Origin: Willaertia magna
Lineage: Eukaryota; Heterolobosea; Eutetramitea; Acrasida; Naegleriidae
DNA: 64,000 nucleotides
Assembly: GCA_902984215.1 (NCBI GenBank)
Contig: CADWAF010005181.1
Span: 1 to 64,000, forward strand
Direction: 5' to 3'
Shown: positions 1 to 11,079 of the stretch, in pieces
Position numbering within the stretch: position 1 is the stretch's first letter
Layout of the letters: each line of letters opens with the position of its first letter
Notes under the pieces: model-generated
Seen by the model: the letters and a program-made list of their open reading frames with translations, nothing else
The model's database searches: none
What the model was told of the DNA's origin: nothing
Position numbers and translations under genes: made by a program

Positions 1-291
1 GTTTTTTATCAATTATTAAGTTTAGATACTTTTACGAATATCTATACTTGTTTAATTTCACCACATGAAGATGTTATTTTGAATGAGAAGGAAGAAAAAT
101 TATTGGAAGATATTAAAAATAATAAGAATGCTTATAAATATTTATTGAAAAGGATGAGAGATAATTATTTGAATGAAAAGGAAATGATTTTGGAAAGTAT
201 TGTTGTTAAGATGTTGACATTTGATTGGAAGAAAAGAATTACGGCTAGTGAGGCACTTAATTTATTGAGTAATTTTGATAATTTACAATAA
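1..291 (+). CDS. C-terminal end of a eukaryotic-type protein kinase (5' truncated)
   Basis: The frame starting at base 1 is open to a TAA at 289-291, so the gene enters from the left. The last third reads VVKMLTFDWKKRITASEALN, which is the subdomain XI signature of protein kinases (M-L-x-x-D-x-x-K-R-I-T-A-x-E-A-L). The preceding charged stretch would be the C-lobe insert before it. The catalytic HRD and DFG elements lie outside the window, so neither activity nor subfamily (CAMK, CDK/MAPK or STE type) can be judged. There is no start codon to choose within the window. Confidence 0.8.
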   Translation, partial: VFYQLLSLDTFTNIYTCLISPHEDVILNEKEEKLLEDIKNNKNAYKYLLKRMRDNYLNEKEMILESIVVKMLTFDWKKRITASEALNLLSNFDNLQ

Positions 292-318
292 TTCGTTTTA
301 TATTACAAATAATCTCAT

Positions 319-496
319 TTAAAGTAACTCCTTCTTCAATTTTTTAATTTCAACAATACCTTGTAAGGTCATTAAATTATTCATTTACAAATAAAAACCT
401 TCCAGAAACTAAATTAAAACATTCTATAATATTTAAGTGCTGAAGATTTGTTAAATTTAAATCTTCTTCTTTAACTTCAGTGCACTCCTCCACTTT
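319..496 (-). pseudogene. Leucine-rich-repeat gene remnant
   Basis: On the minus strand two short open stretches lie end to end in different frames. The first (about 496 to 380) contains EEDLNLTNLQHLNIIECFNL. The second (about 382 to 319) contains NNLMTLQGIVEIKKLKKELL and ends in TAA. Both have the spacing of LRR units (xxLxxLxxLxI), and together they would make two repeats if one frame change were ignored. No start codon or upstream exon is visible, because the sequence passes into the AT desert at about 500. The G+C content is coding-like, unlike the neighbouring desert. It may instead be a terminal exon of a gene whose 5' part has decayed. Confidence 0.4.
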
Positions 497-3315
497 TAGA
501 TAGATGATTTTAAATAAATTAAATATTTAACTCAACTAACCTTTTATAACTTTTGTTGCTATTCTATTTTATAAGAGTCGGTAAATGACATTTTTGTAAT
601 AAAAATAACAATTTTTTAAAGGATTTATCTTTATTGACTAGAAAAAAAACTAAAAGAAACAGTTTTAATTATAAAAATTAAGATTTTAAATTTTAAATTT
701 AAATATAAAAGAATACATTAAAGAAAATTTATATTATTTAAATATTTAGTATCTTATTTTAAAAAATAATACAAAATTTATAAAAAAAAAATTTTTTATA
801 AAAAATTAAAAATAAAAAAAAAATAATTTTTTTTAATCAATATTTAATTTAAAATTTTAATAAATTTTTTTTAAAAAAAAATCTGAGCTAACTAGGTAGT
901 TTTAAATTTAATTATGTAAAAAAATTAAATTAATTTTAAATAAATTTATATTATTTTTCTTTGTTACTACTATTAATATTTAAAATAATCTTAAATAATT
1001 ATTTAATATTAAAAATATATGTAATTAATAATAAAATAAATAATTGAGTTTTTTAATTATAAAAATTAAAATATATTTATAATTTTAATATTAGTAATTT
1101 AATAATTATAAAATATTTAATTTAAATATTTATTTTAACTTATTTATTTATTAACAAAACTTTTTTTTAATCTTATTAAATAAATATTAAAAAAATGATT
1201 ATTAAATAATTTATATTTTAATTTAATTTATAAAATTTAAAAAATATTTTTAAAAATTTTAAATATATAATAAATTTATTAAAAATTAATATTATAATTT
1301 TAAAATAATAATTTAACAATATTTTTTTTTAAATATAATTTATTAAATAAATATGTTAATTCATATTTTATTAAAATATATTAATTTTTATAATAAATAA
1401 TAATTTAAATATTTTTATTTTTTAATTATTAATTTATATATCTTAAAATATTAAATTTTTATAAATTATAATAAATATTATTTAAATATTAAATATTTTA
1501 AAAAATGTTTTAAAATATTATAAATTTATTTTTTTAATTTTAAATTCTTATTTTGATTTTAAAGTTATTAATAAATTTATAAATGTATAACAAAAAATTA
1601 TAATTAATAAAATAAATTAAAAAATAGATTAATTTTATATATAATTAAAGACTAAATTGTAGATTATATTTTAAATAAAATAAATTTAAAATAATTTTTT
1701 TTTTATTTAATAGTTTAATATGAAAAATATAAAATAATAAATAATAAAATTAAAATTAATTTATAAAAATAAAAAATAAGATAACAGAGGTTATAATAAA
1801 ATTTATATATTAAATTTTATTAAAAATAATATAATTAAATTATTAAATAAATCATATTTATAATTTATTTAATAAAAAACTAATTAAAATTATTAATTTA
1901 ACATTAATTTATTATTTTTTAATTAAATTATATATGCTTAGTGTTTGGCTTTAAAAAATTAATTATTGATTATTATTTTTTAAATTTTAATAATATTAAA
2001 ATTATTTATTTAAATAAATATAATAAATTAATTATTTTACCTCTTTTATAAAATTTTATTTTATATAGGTATTAATTAAAATAAATATAAAAAAGAAATA
2101 ATAAATAAATTATAAAAACAGTTTTTTTATTTTTAATTAAAACTTAACTCTTAAAATTGCTTTTAATAATAAAAATTTATTTGAATTTAAAAAAAAATTA
2201 AAAATAAATTAGATTAGTAAAATAATATTTAATATAATAATTTAATTAATAATAATATTTATTTTAAAAAATTTAAAAAATTTAAAAATATAAATAATTT
2301 ATAAAAAATAATAATAATAATAACAATTATAATATAATATAATATTATTTATAATTATTTATAATTTATTTAATAAAAAACTAATTTTAAATGCTATAAT
2401 TAATTTTTATAAAAAATAAAATTATTTTAAATATAAATAAATTTAATAAATTCTCTTAAATAAACATTAAAGATAATAGAAATAAATTAGAAATAAATAT
2501 AGTAATAAAAATAAAAATTTTTAAAAAATTTTTAAATTATTAAAAATTAAAACAAAAATTAAAAAATATATTTTTTTAAATTATAAATTTTAAATTTTAA
2601 AAATTTTAAAAACCTAATAAAAATCTCAAAAAATGATTACACAAATATAAAATTTTACATTTTTTCTTTAAAAATTTAAATATTTTTTAAATAGTAACTG
2701 TAATGTTTAAATTTTTATAAAAATTTAAAAATTTTTTTTACTCTTCATAAAAAAATAACAAATCGTAAAAAAAATAGAATTTTTTTTTGTTTTATTAATT
2801 AATATTATTTTTTTTATATTAACAAAATAAAATCTTAAAAAACATAATTCTATTAATATTGTTAATAATTTATTTATTTTTTTTCTAAACTTATACAAGA
2901 ACAGGATATTTATTATTAAAGTAATTTATTTGTATTTTAAATAAATAAAGCTAACAAAATATTAAAATTAACATTTTTTATTATTTTTGTAACAAATATT
3001 AAATTAAAAGACATTTAAAGTAAACTTATTAAAAAAAAATAAATTTGAATAACAAAATTAAATAGTAATTGAAATAACCATTTTACTTTTTGAAATTTAC
3101 TTAATTAAATTAAAACAACTAGATTAATTATTGTCATTCTTTTTTCTGCCTGTTTCCAAAAATCCCAATTTCAAGCTAACACTGAACATAAACAAAAATT
3201 CTAGTAAACCCTCGAAAAAAGTTTTTAAAATGAACTTGGCATTTTTAACAAAATCAAAAGCCACCCAACACGAAAATATATAAAAAAAAATCAAATTTTT
3301 CTTCTTCTCTGTTAA
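497..3315. other. AT-rich gene-free region (AT desert 1)
   Basis: I see no gene here. From about 640 to 3100 the sequence is almost entirely A and T: I count 3 G/C in 1021-1080 and 1 G/C in 1261-1320, against 19 of 60 in a coding line of the next gene (9841-9900). Stops occur in every frame at short intervals, and A or T homopolymers of 6 to 10 bases are frequent. Composition becomes more mixed after about 3120, close to the start of the PARP gene, which is where its promoter and 5' leader would be expected. Confidence 0.85.
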
Positions 3316-6300
3316 ATGGCAAGAACGAAACAAACAGCTAGGAAATCAACTGGTGGTAAAGCACCAAGAAAACAATTAGCTTCTAAAGCTGCAAGGAAAG
3401 GACAAAGTATGCCAATTCCTCCAATGACAAGTACTACTGTAAAAAAGACCAAAATTCCTAAAATTCCTCCAGTTTCTCCACTTTCTGATGATGATTCACA
3501 TTTAATGGATGAATTAGATGTTGTTTTAAACAGTGGAGCTAGTAGTTCAAAAGTTGATACTGAACCAGTTAAAAAATCACCTAAAAGAAGAGAACCAAGA
3601 AAGAAGACTGCTAAAAAAGTAGATAATGATTCTGATATTGATGAAGAAAATGATGAAGAAGAACCATACAAAGCAAGTAAAGACTTAACTGATGATGAAG
3701 AAGAAGATTATAAGAAATCTTCTAAAAAGTCAAAAGACATGGAGGATGAAAAAACAGAAGAAGAAGAAAAGGAAGAAAACAACGAAGAAAATAATGAAGA
3801 AGAAGAAGAAGAAAATAATGAGGAAGTTGAAGAAGAAGAGGTTTATGTGAGACCTACAAGAAGCAGTAAAAAAGCAGCTCTTGAAACATTACATAAAGCC
3901 TTTGAAGGAATTCAATACAAAGAAAAACCTCTTTTAACAACAGGAAAGAGAAAAGCTTATGAAGAAGATGATTTTAAGGTTATAGATGAAGAATCAGATG
4001 AAGAAGATTCCGATGACGAAAAAGAATTAGAAGATTTAGAACCAGAATTAAAAGTAACAAAATTTACTGATGAATCAGGAGAACCAATGATGGATTCCAA
4101 AGAAACAAAGAAAAAAACTAAACGTTCATCTACTGGAACGCGTACTAGAAAACCTAGAGGTGAAGGTGGTAGTAAAAGAAGTAAGGCTGCTTCTTCTACA
4201 AAAAAGAAAAGTAAAACACCAAATGCAGTTTTTGAACCAACAGAAGAGATATTAAAAGCAATTGAAGAAATTAAAGATGAAGCTTTTAATTCAACATCAA
4301 AAGATATTATTTCAGATGTTTCTGCAGTTAGAACATCAAAAGAAGTATTTCGTGCTTTAAATATTAAAGATTATGATTTATTGAAAAAAGTTTTAGAAAA
4401 TGAAAAATTAATTAATAATATTTATATTAATAGATCTGTAGATGTTGAGTTAAATTGTTTACAAGTTGCAATTTTAAATAATGATGTTGAAGCTGTTAAA
4501 ATAATATATGATGAAATTGGTAAATATAGAAATAGAGTTGGTATTCGTCATTATGTTGAAAGTACAGATACTGGATATTGTGGTAGACATACCTTTGGTA
4601 GAAGAGTTAAAAAAGTTAATATGTCTAGAGGTGGTAGAGAAGGAATGGATGTAACATTTGCTAGAGATGGTGATGATTATAATCGTAGTTATATAAATTA
4701 TCAAGATTCTATTAATAGAGCAATTTTACAATGTGTTCATGAACCATTAAGTAGAGAAATGATTGATCTTTTAATTGATAAAGCTGGTTTAGGTCAATTT
4801 GGTTATGAATTTATTTATTCATTAGTTTTTTCTGGACAAAGAGAAAATGCAGGATATATTGCAAAGAAATTAAAAGAAAATGAAGGATATGGTATTAATG
4901 TTTTACACGTTGAATCTTTAACATTAAATGATGATGAAGATTTTAGTTCTGTTAAGAGTATTAGCGTTTGTACTAGATCAACAGCTCATAATGTTACACC
5001 AGTTCACTTTGCTTGTACCAATCCAAATGTAAAATATTTAAAAGCTTTAATTGAAAGTAATTCAGAAGGTTTAAGTGTACAAGATGATTTTGCTAGAAGA
5101 CCTATTCATTTTGCTGCAATATCAGATAGTAAGGATAATATTGAATATTTAATTAGTAGAGGTACAAATGCTTTAGAAAAAGATAAAGAAAAGAAATCAT
5201 CTTTACATTATGCTGCAATTTATGGTAAAAGTCATAATGTTGCAATTTTATGTGAACAAGATAAGAAATTAGTCAGTTATAAAGATAAAGAAGGTTTAAC
5301 TGCTTTACATTATGCAGCAATGAATGGTCATATTGAAACCATGAGAGAGTTACTTGATAATGGTGCAAAGGTAGATATGCCTGGTGGATTAGGTATTACA
5401 GCTTTAATGGTTGCAGCTAAACATGGACAATTAGAGTCCATTAAATTCTTGTTGGAAAATGGTGCTAAACTAGGAAAATGTTGTAGAAGAAAGAGATCAC
5501 CATTAATTTATTCAGCAATGAATGGACACTTTGAAGTTTCAAGATATTTAATTAAAGAAGGTTCAGATCCAAATCATAAAGATGGTTCTGGTAATTCTGT
5601 CATTCATTATGCTGTTGCATATGGTTGGAAAGATATTATGTTATTATTATTAAAAGCTGGAGCTGACATTCAAGCATTGAATTCATGGAAAGTTTCACCT
5701 TTGGATATTTCTTTATTAAAGAATCATACTGGTATTACAGAATACATTATTAATCAATTTTCAATAGATTTAAATTTAAAGGATTCATCTGGAAAGACTC
5801 TAATTGAAAGATTATTAGATAGAGGTGATGATTCTTCAATTGATTTAGTTAAATTTATCTTAAAACATAAGAAAGATTCAATTGACACAAAAGATTTAAC
5901 TGGTTTATTCTATTATATCACAAAAGCTCCAAGCAAACATGATATAAAATTAGCTAAATTCTTTATTGACTTGGGTATTCCAGTTGATTATAAACAATCT
6001 GATGAAGACAATAAGAAGAAATATAAAGAAAGTCCAATTGTTTTAGCTTTCAGAAATATGAATATTAAGATGATTAAATTCTTATTACAACATAATGCAA
6101 CTATTACAAATCCAAAGCATAGAGATAATATTTTACATATTATTTTAGGAATGGCTAATAGCACAGACATTAATGAGTTATTTAATATTATTTATAATTA
6201 TTTAGTTAAAACTAAAAACAATGCAGAATTATTCTATGAAATGGCAAATAGTGTAAACAATAGGGGTGTAACACCTGGAATGTTATTAATACAGACTTTT

Positions 6301-9300
6301 AGTGTTGGTGGTAGTTTCAAGAATTTAGCTGAAGACTCTGATGCAGAAGATGATTATGTTGAACAAAAGAAGATTTATTTCAAGAATTTATATAAAGTAT
6401 TGGGCGAAACTGAGATTGACACAACTGTTAAAGATTTAAAAGATGACGAAGAAGAAAAATCAAAGAAGAAAAAGAAATCTAAAAATGTTATGGAAGATGA
6501 GGAAACTCCAAAGAAGAAGAAAAAGAAGAAATCTGAGGATGATATGGAAGATGAAGTAGAGGAAGATGAAGAAGATGAAGAAAATAAGATATCAATGGAA
6601 GAAGAAGATGAAGAGAAACCAGAAGAGGAAGAAAATTCAGAAGTAAGCAGCGAAGAAAGTGATGGCGGTTTTTATGGTAGAAAGAGAAAACCATATCGTA
6701 GTTCCTACTATAATGACTTCCAACGTAATCATTACGTACAACCAACCACAAGTAGTATTGATAAATTTATTAGATTTTTACAAAAGTATCTCACCCTCAC
6801 AAAGACTGATATCACTAAAGAAGAGGTACAAGATATTCCAAAAGAATTAAGAATTAAAGGTATTTCTTATAGTATTAGTGGTGTTGGTAATACTCCTTTA
6901 CATTTTGCTATCGAAAAACAATCAGTTGATTTTATTATTACCTTAATTGAAAATTACAAGTTAAATGTAAAGAAGCAAAATGCCAAAGGAATTGCACCAA
7001 TTCATTTAGCTTTTGGTAATTGTTTAAACAATTCATTCGCTTTATATTTGATTAAATTTTTGTTGAGATATGGAGCTGAAATTAATGTTCTTGACAATGA
7101 CAATAGAACACCATTGCATTACTTATTTGTAAATAAAAGTGGTGGCTCATCATATGATTACAACTACGGTTATTACAATAGTTACAATAGATATGGTAAC
7201 AGTAGTAATGGAAATGATCCAATTGAAATTTTAACTGATATCTGTAATTTAGAAGGTATTAAACTTGATGAAATTGATAAATATAAGAGATCACCATTAC
7301 ATTATGCTGCATTATTAGGTGCAACTACTTCTTGTATTTATTTAATTCAAAGAGAATGTGTTTTAAATAGACTTGATGAAGACGGCAATACCCCAACAAA
7401 TTTAGGTTTATTAGCAGGTCACGTAGATTTAACCATTACTTTAATTAACAAGGGAGCAGATGTTCATGTACCAGTAGTTCAATTAACTGGTGATAAGACT
7501 ATCTCTCTAAGAGAGTTCAATAGAATTAACTATTTAAATGCATTAAAATCAGTAAATGCAGCTAATGTACCATTAACCTTAGGTGGAAAGAAGAAGAAAT
7601 CAAAATATGATAGTGATGAAAGCGAAGAAGAAAGTGATGACTATGATTCAGATAATTCAGATGATGAGGAAATGGAAGAAAAGAATGATGAGGAAGAAGA
7701 TGCAATGGAAGTTGAAGAACCAAAAGAACCAGAAGCAGACAAATCAGAATTAGAAAGAATTAATACAGAACCATTACATTCCATTTCTATGTTCAAATAT
7801 GCTCTATCCCAAAACTATATGGGCTTAGCATATTTAATTATGCAAGAACCAAATATTAAATCCACTGATATTATTAGTGACGCATTATTCTCAGCTAAAT
7901 ATGATTTCGTATCTAAATTAATTAAAAAGACAAAGAGAGAATTAATTGAAACTAGTTTGACAAAAGATAATCAAAATCTTTTGCATTTAATTTCAGAACA
8001 TTTCCATGGACATGACAATTACAGTTGTAACTTAGCTAAAATGTTATTGAGAAGAAAAGTTAATATTAATTATCAAGATAAAAAGGGTAGAACACCATTA
8101 CACTATGCTGTTATCAATGAAAATCATAATTTGATTCAATTATTATTAAAGAATAATGCAAATCCAAATATTCAAGATAACAAGAGAAAGAAAACACCAC
8201 TCCATTATTGTGGAACTAATAAGAAATTATTAAGTATTTTGTTAGATAACGACGAAACTGATTCCAATGTTCAAGATATTGATGGTAAAACAATTTTACA
8301 TTACATTACTGGAAATTATTTATTCGGTTATTATAAGAGAAATTCAAAGTTAATTTCACTTTTATTAAAGAAGAAACCTAATACTGATATTAATATTAAA
8401 GATAAAAGTGGTTATTCACCATTATATTATTCTTATAGATATGGTGCTACATTCCATAAGGTATTCAAGGTAAAAGAAGATAAGAAATTACAAAAAGAAG
8501 CAGAAACTCAAGTCAAAAATTATGTCAAAGACAATTTACAAAAGTTTACTGTACCTTTAAAGGATGTAGATGCAGAAAAAGATGCTAAATTATTTGAAGA
8601 GAAATGTAATGCTAAATATGAAGATAAAGAAGAAATTCCAGAAATGGATGAAAAATGTCACTTACCAAACTGTAAAGTTGTTAAAAACGAAGAAAAGAAT
8701 ATTTATTACAATGTTGTATTAACAAAGACTGATGTTAAGTATGGTGCCTTTGGTTATAATAACTTTTATATTTTACAACTTGGTTATAATGAAAGTCAAA
8801 AACTTTATGTTTTATTAAATAGATATGGTAGAGTTGGTGAAGATGGTATGTTCCAATCCACACCATTTGATACTGAAGAAGAAGGTGTAGAAGAATTTTG
8901 TAAAATATTTAAATCTAAGACTGGAAATGTATTTGGTGAAGAATTTGAAGCTAAAAAAGGAAAGTACAAGATGGTTAAAATTACTAAAAAGAAAATTAAA
9001 GATCCATTACAACCAATTGATTTAACTAAAGCATGTCCATCTACTTTACCATCACAATTACAAGAATTTATTGGTCTATTGTGTGATATTACTATTTTAA
9101 GAAAAGATTTAAGAAGATTAGGTTTCAGTAATGAATATTTCAGTTTAGGTCAATTAGATAAAGGAACATTAAAGAAAGGTTTTGATATTTTAAGTGAAAT
9201 TTTAAAATTCTTAAATGAATATGAAAATGAACAAACTGAAATTACTGCTGAACAAAAAGCAACTAAGATTGATTATTTAAATGAAATGAGTAATGAATAT

Positions 9301-10128
9301 TATTCATTAATTCCACATTCTGGATTTGTTAATTGTGCTATTGAACCAATTGATAATGTTAATAAGATTCAAGAAAAGATGAGATCTATTCAAGATTTAA
9401 TTGAATTAAGAGTTGCTGCAAAGATTTTATTAGGTGCAAGTTTAAATATTCAATCTATTAATCCATTAGATTATTGTTATTATGCAATGCAAACTCTTTT
9501 ACAACCAATTAAATCAGAAGATGATGAATTTGATGTAATTAAAAATTATATTAATGCATCTGGTAGTTCTAAATTAGTTAATGTATTTAGAGTTCAACGT
9601 AAAGATGAAGATATGAAATATCAAAAATTAGTTGATAGTGATAAAGATTTGAAAGAAAATAGATTATTATTATGGCATGGTACTCCAGTCACTAATTTAA
9701 TTTCTATTTTACACAAAGGTTTACAAATTGCTCCAAAAGAAGCCCCAGTAACAGGTTACATGTTTGGTAAAGGAATTTATTTCGCAAATGCTTTCTGTAA
9801 GAGTTTTGGATATTGTCACTCAAACATTAGTGATGGTACATCTTGTTTATTATTGTGTGAAGTTGCTGTTGGTAAATGTTATGAAACAAAAGTGGCAGAA
9901 TATATGGAAGAAGCAAAACCAGGATTCCATTGTACTAAAGGACTTGGTAGAAATTATCCAGGTAATTCATTCATTCAATATGATGGAGTTGAAATACCTT
10001 TGGGTAAATTGAAACAAAGACCAGAAAATAGACATGATTATAACGATAGATATAATTTAAATTATGATGAATTTATTGTTTATAATACTGATCAAGTTAA
10101 AATAAGATATGTTGTACAAGTAAAATAA
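3316..10128 (+). CDS. Histone H3-tail / ankyrin / WGR / PARP fusion protein (2270 aa)
   Basis: This is a single uninterrupted frame. Residues 1-28 copy the histone H3 N-terminus: MARTKQTARKSTGGK, then APRKQLASKAARKG, with K4, K9, S10, K14, K18, K23 and K27 in register; the histone fold is absent. About 29-340 is an acidic/lysine-rich linker. Ankyrin repeats (TALHYAAMNGH, TPLHYAVINEN and similar) fill about 345-1000, 1190-1420 and 1480-1715, separated by K/E-rich blocks near 1035-1115 and 1418-1478. A WGR domain follows (about 1778-1885, core YGRVGEDG), then the helical PARP regulatory domain (about 1900-2040). The C-terminal catalytic domain has the H-Y-E triad: WHGT, GKGIYFAN and NYDEFIVY. 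WGR plus regulatory plus catalytic domains place it near the DNA-damage PARPs (PARP1-3), while the ankyrins recall tankyrase. By family it should transfer ADP-ribose from NAD+ in the nucleus. The role of the H3 tail is unknown. The start is supported by the tail itself, since H3 begins exactly at this ATG. Confidence 0.95.
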   Translation: MARTKQTARKSTGGKAPRKQLASKAARKGQSMPIPPMTSTTVKKTKIPKIPPVSPLSDDDSHLMDELDVVLNSGASSSKVDTEPVKKSPKRREPRKKTAKKVDNDSDIDEENDEEEPYKASKDLTDDEEEDYKKSSKKSKDMEDEKTEEEEKEENNEENNEEEEEENNEEVEEEEVYVRPTRSSKKAALETLHKAFEGIQYKEKPLLTTGKRKAYEEDDFKVIDEESDEEDSDDEKELEDLEPELKVTKFTDESGEPMMDSKETKKKTKRSSTGTRTRKPRGEGGSKRSKAASSTKKKSKTPNAVFEPTEEILKAIEEIKDEAFNSTSKDIISDVSAVRTSKEVFRALNIKDYDLLKKVLENEKLINNIYINRSVDVELNCLQVAILNNDVEAVKIIYDEIGKYRNRVGIRHYVESTDTGYCGRHTFGRRVKKVNMSRGGREGMDVTFARDGDDYNRSYINYQDSINRAILQCVHEPLSREMIDLLIDKAGLGQFGYEFIYSLVFSGQRENAGYIAKKLKENEGYGINVLHVESLTLNDDEDFSSVKSISVCTRSTAHNVTPVHFACTNPNVKYLKALIESNSEGLSVQDDFARRPIHFAAISDSKDNIEYLISRGTNALEKDKEKKSSLHYAAIYGKSHNVAILCEQDKKLVSYKDKEGLTALHYAAMNGHIETMRELLDNGAKVDMPGGLGITALMVAAKHGQLESIKFLLENGAKLGKCCRRKRSPLIYSAMNGHFEVSRYLIKEGSDPNHKDGSGNSVIHYAVAYGWKDIMLLLLKAGADIQALNSWKVSPLDISLLKNHTGITEYIINQFSIDLNLKDSSGKTLIERLLDRGDDSSIDLVKFILKHKKDSIDTKDLTGLFYYITKAPSKHDIKLAKFFIDLGIPVDYKQSDEDNKKKYKESPIVLAFRNMNIKMIKFLLQHNATITNPKHRDNILHIILGMANSTDINELFNIIYNYLVKTKNNAELFYEMANSVNNRGVTPGMLLIQTFSVGGSFKNLAEDSDAEDDYVEQKKIYFKNLYKVLGETEIDTTVKDLKDDEEEKSKKKKKSKNVMEDEETPKKKKKKKSEDDMEDEVEEDEEDEENKISMEEEDEEKPEEEENSEVSSEESDGGFYGRKRKPYRSSYYNDFQRNHYVQPTTSSIDKFIRFLQKYLTLTKTDITKEEVQDIPKELRIKGISYSISGVGNTPLHFAIEKQSVDFIITLIENYKLNVKKQNAKGIAPIHLAFGNCLNNSFALYLIKFLLRYGAEINVLDNDNRTPLHYLFVNKSGGSSYDYNYGYYNSYNRYGNSSNGNDPIEILTDICNLEGIKLDEIDKYKRSPLHYAALLGATTSCIYLIQRECVLNRLDEDGNTPTNLGLLAGHVDLTITLINKGADVHVPVVQLTGDKTISLREFNRINYLNALKSVNAANVPLTLGGKKKKSKYDSDESEEESDDYDSDNSDDEEMEEKNDEEEDAMEVEEPKEPEADKSELERINTEPLHSISMFKYALSQNYMGLAYLIMQEPNIKSTDIISDALFSAKYDFVSKLIKKTKRELIETSLTKDNQNLLHLISEHFHGHDNYSCNLAKMLLRRKVNINYQDKKGRTPLHYAVINENHNLIQLLLKNNANPNIQDNKRKKTPLHYCGTNKKLLSILLDNDETDSNVQDIDGKTILHYITGNYLFGYYKRNSKLISLLLKKKPNTDINIKDKSGYSPLYYSYRYGATFHKVFKVKEDKKLQKEAETQVKNYVKDNLQKFTVPLKDVDAEKDAKLFEEKCNAKYEDKEEIPEMDEKCHLPNCKVVKNEEKNIYYNVVLTKTDVKYGAFGYNNFYILQLGYNESQKLYVLLNRYGRVGEDGMFQSTPFDTEEEGVEEFCKIFKSKTGNVFGEEFEAKKGKYKMVKITKKKIKDPLQPIDLTKACPSTLPSQLQEFIGLLCDITILRKDLRRLGFSNEYFSLGQLDKGTLKKGFDILSEILKFLNEYENEQTEITAEQKATKIDYLNEMSNEYYSLIPHSGFVNCAIEPIDNVNKIQEKMRSIQDLIELRVAAKILLGASLNIQSINPLDYCYYAMQTLLQPIKSEDDEFDVIKNYINASGSSKLVNVFRVQRKDEDMKYQKLVDSDKDLKENRLLLWHGTPVTNLISILHKGLQIAPKEAPVTGYMFGKGIYFANAFCKSFGYCHSNISDGTSCLLLCEVAVGKCYETKVAEYMEEAKPGFHCTKGLGRNYPGNSFIQYDGVEIPLGKLKQRPENRHDYNDRYNLNYDEFIVYNTDQVKIRYVVQVK

Positions 10129-11079
10129 ATTATTAATTATTTGATGTAAATTGTTGGAGGCTTGTTTCCGGGTCTTTTTTTGCTAATTGAATATTTAAAT
10201 CAACTTTGTAAATAACAACATTTTATTTAAAGTATTTACATTTCAAGTTAGAATGTTGGTAATTTTTGAAAACGCTACTATTACTGCAAATCCAACTCTT
10301 TTTGTTGTAAAAACTTTTTGCTTATGTTAATTATTAATGATTTAACTTTTTTAATTTTTTATCTTTATATTAAAATATTTAATAATCTCATCGATTGCAT
10401 TTTTATTTTTTTTTGTAATTATTTATTTTTATAATGTTTATTATTTTTTTTATTTTTATAAAACAATAGACTATTATTATTTAAATTTAAAAAACATTAA
10501 AATTAAACATAAAATGAAAATAGATAAAATTAAATTTATTAATAGAAAAACAAAGAATAATAATAAGTGAGTTAGTATTTTTTTTATCATTATTAATTTT
10601 TTTTCTATCTTTTTTTTTCTTTTTTTAAAAAAAAAGTTAAAGCAAAAATTAATAAATTAAATAAAAAAAATGCTTGATTATTAAAGAATATTAAAAATAT
10701 TATTTATTTAATTTATTTTAAAATAAAATACAATAAAACAAAAAATATTAATATAAATACATCTATTAATAAAATTTTATTATTAAAAATATTATTAATA
10801 TTTTTTTAATATAATAAATTTCTTATAGATATTATTAAAGAAAAAATTAAATTATTATAATTATTAAACGGGTATACTATTATAAATAAAAAAAACTTAA
10901 AAAATTGTATAAAAGAAATTGAAAGTTTAATATAAAGATTTTATAAATATAGTATTTATAAAAATATTATTTATTAATTAATATTAATATAATAAATTAA
11001 TTATTATTATTTTTTAAATTAATTACTATATAAATAAGTAACTTATTAATATATTTATAATAAAAAAATGTAAAATCAT

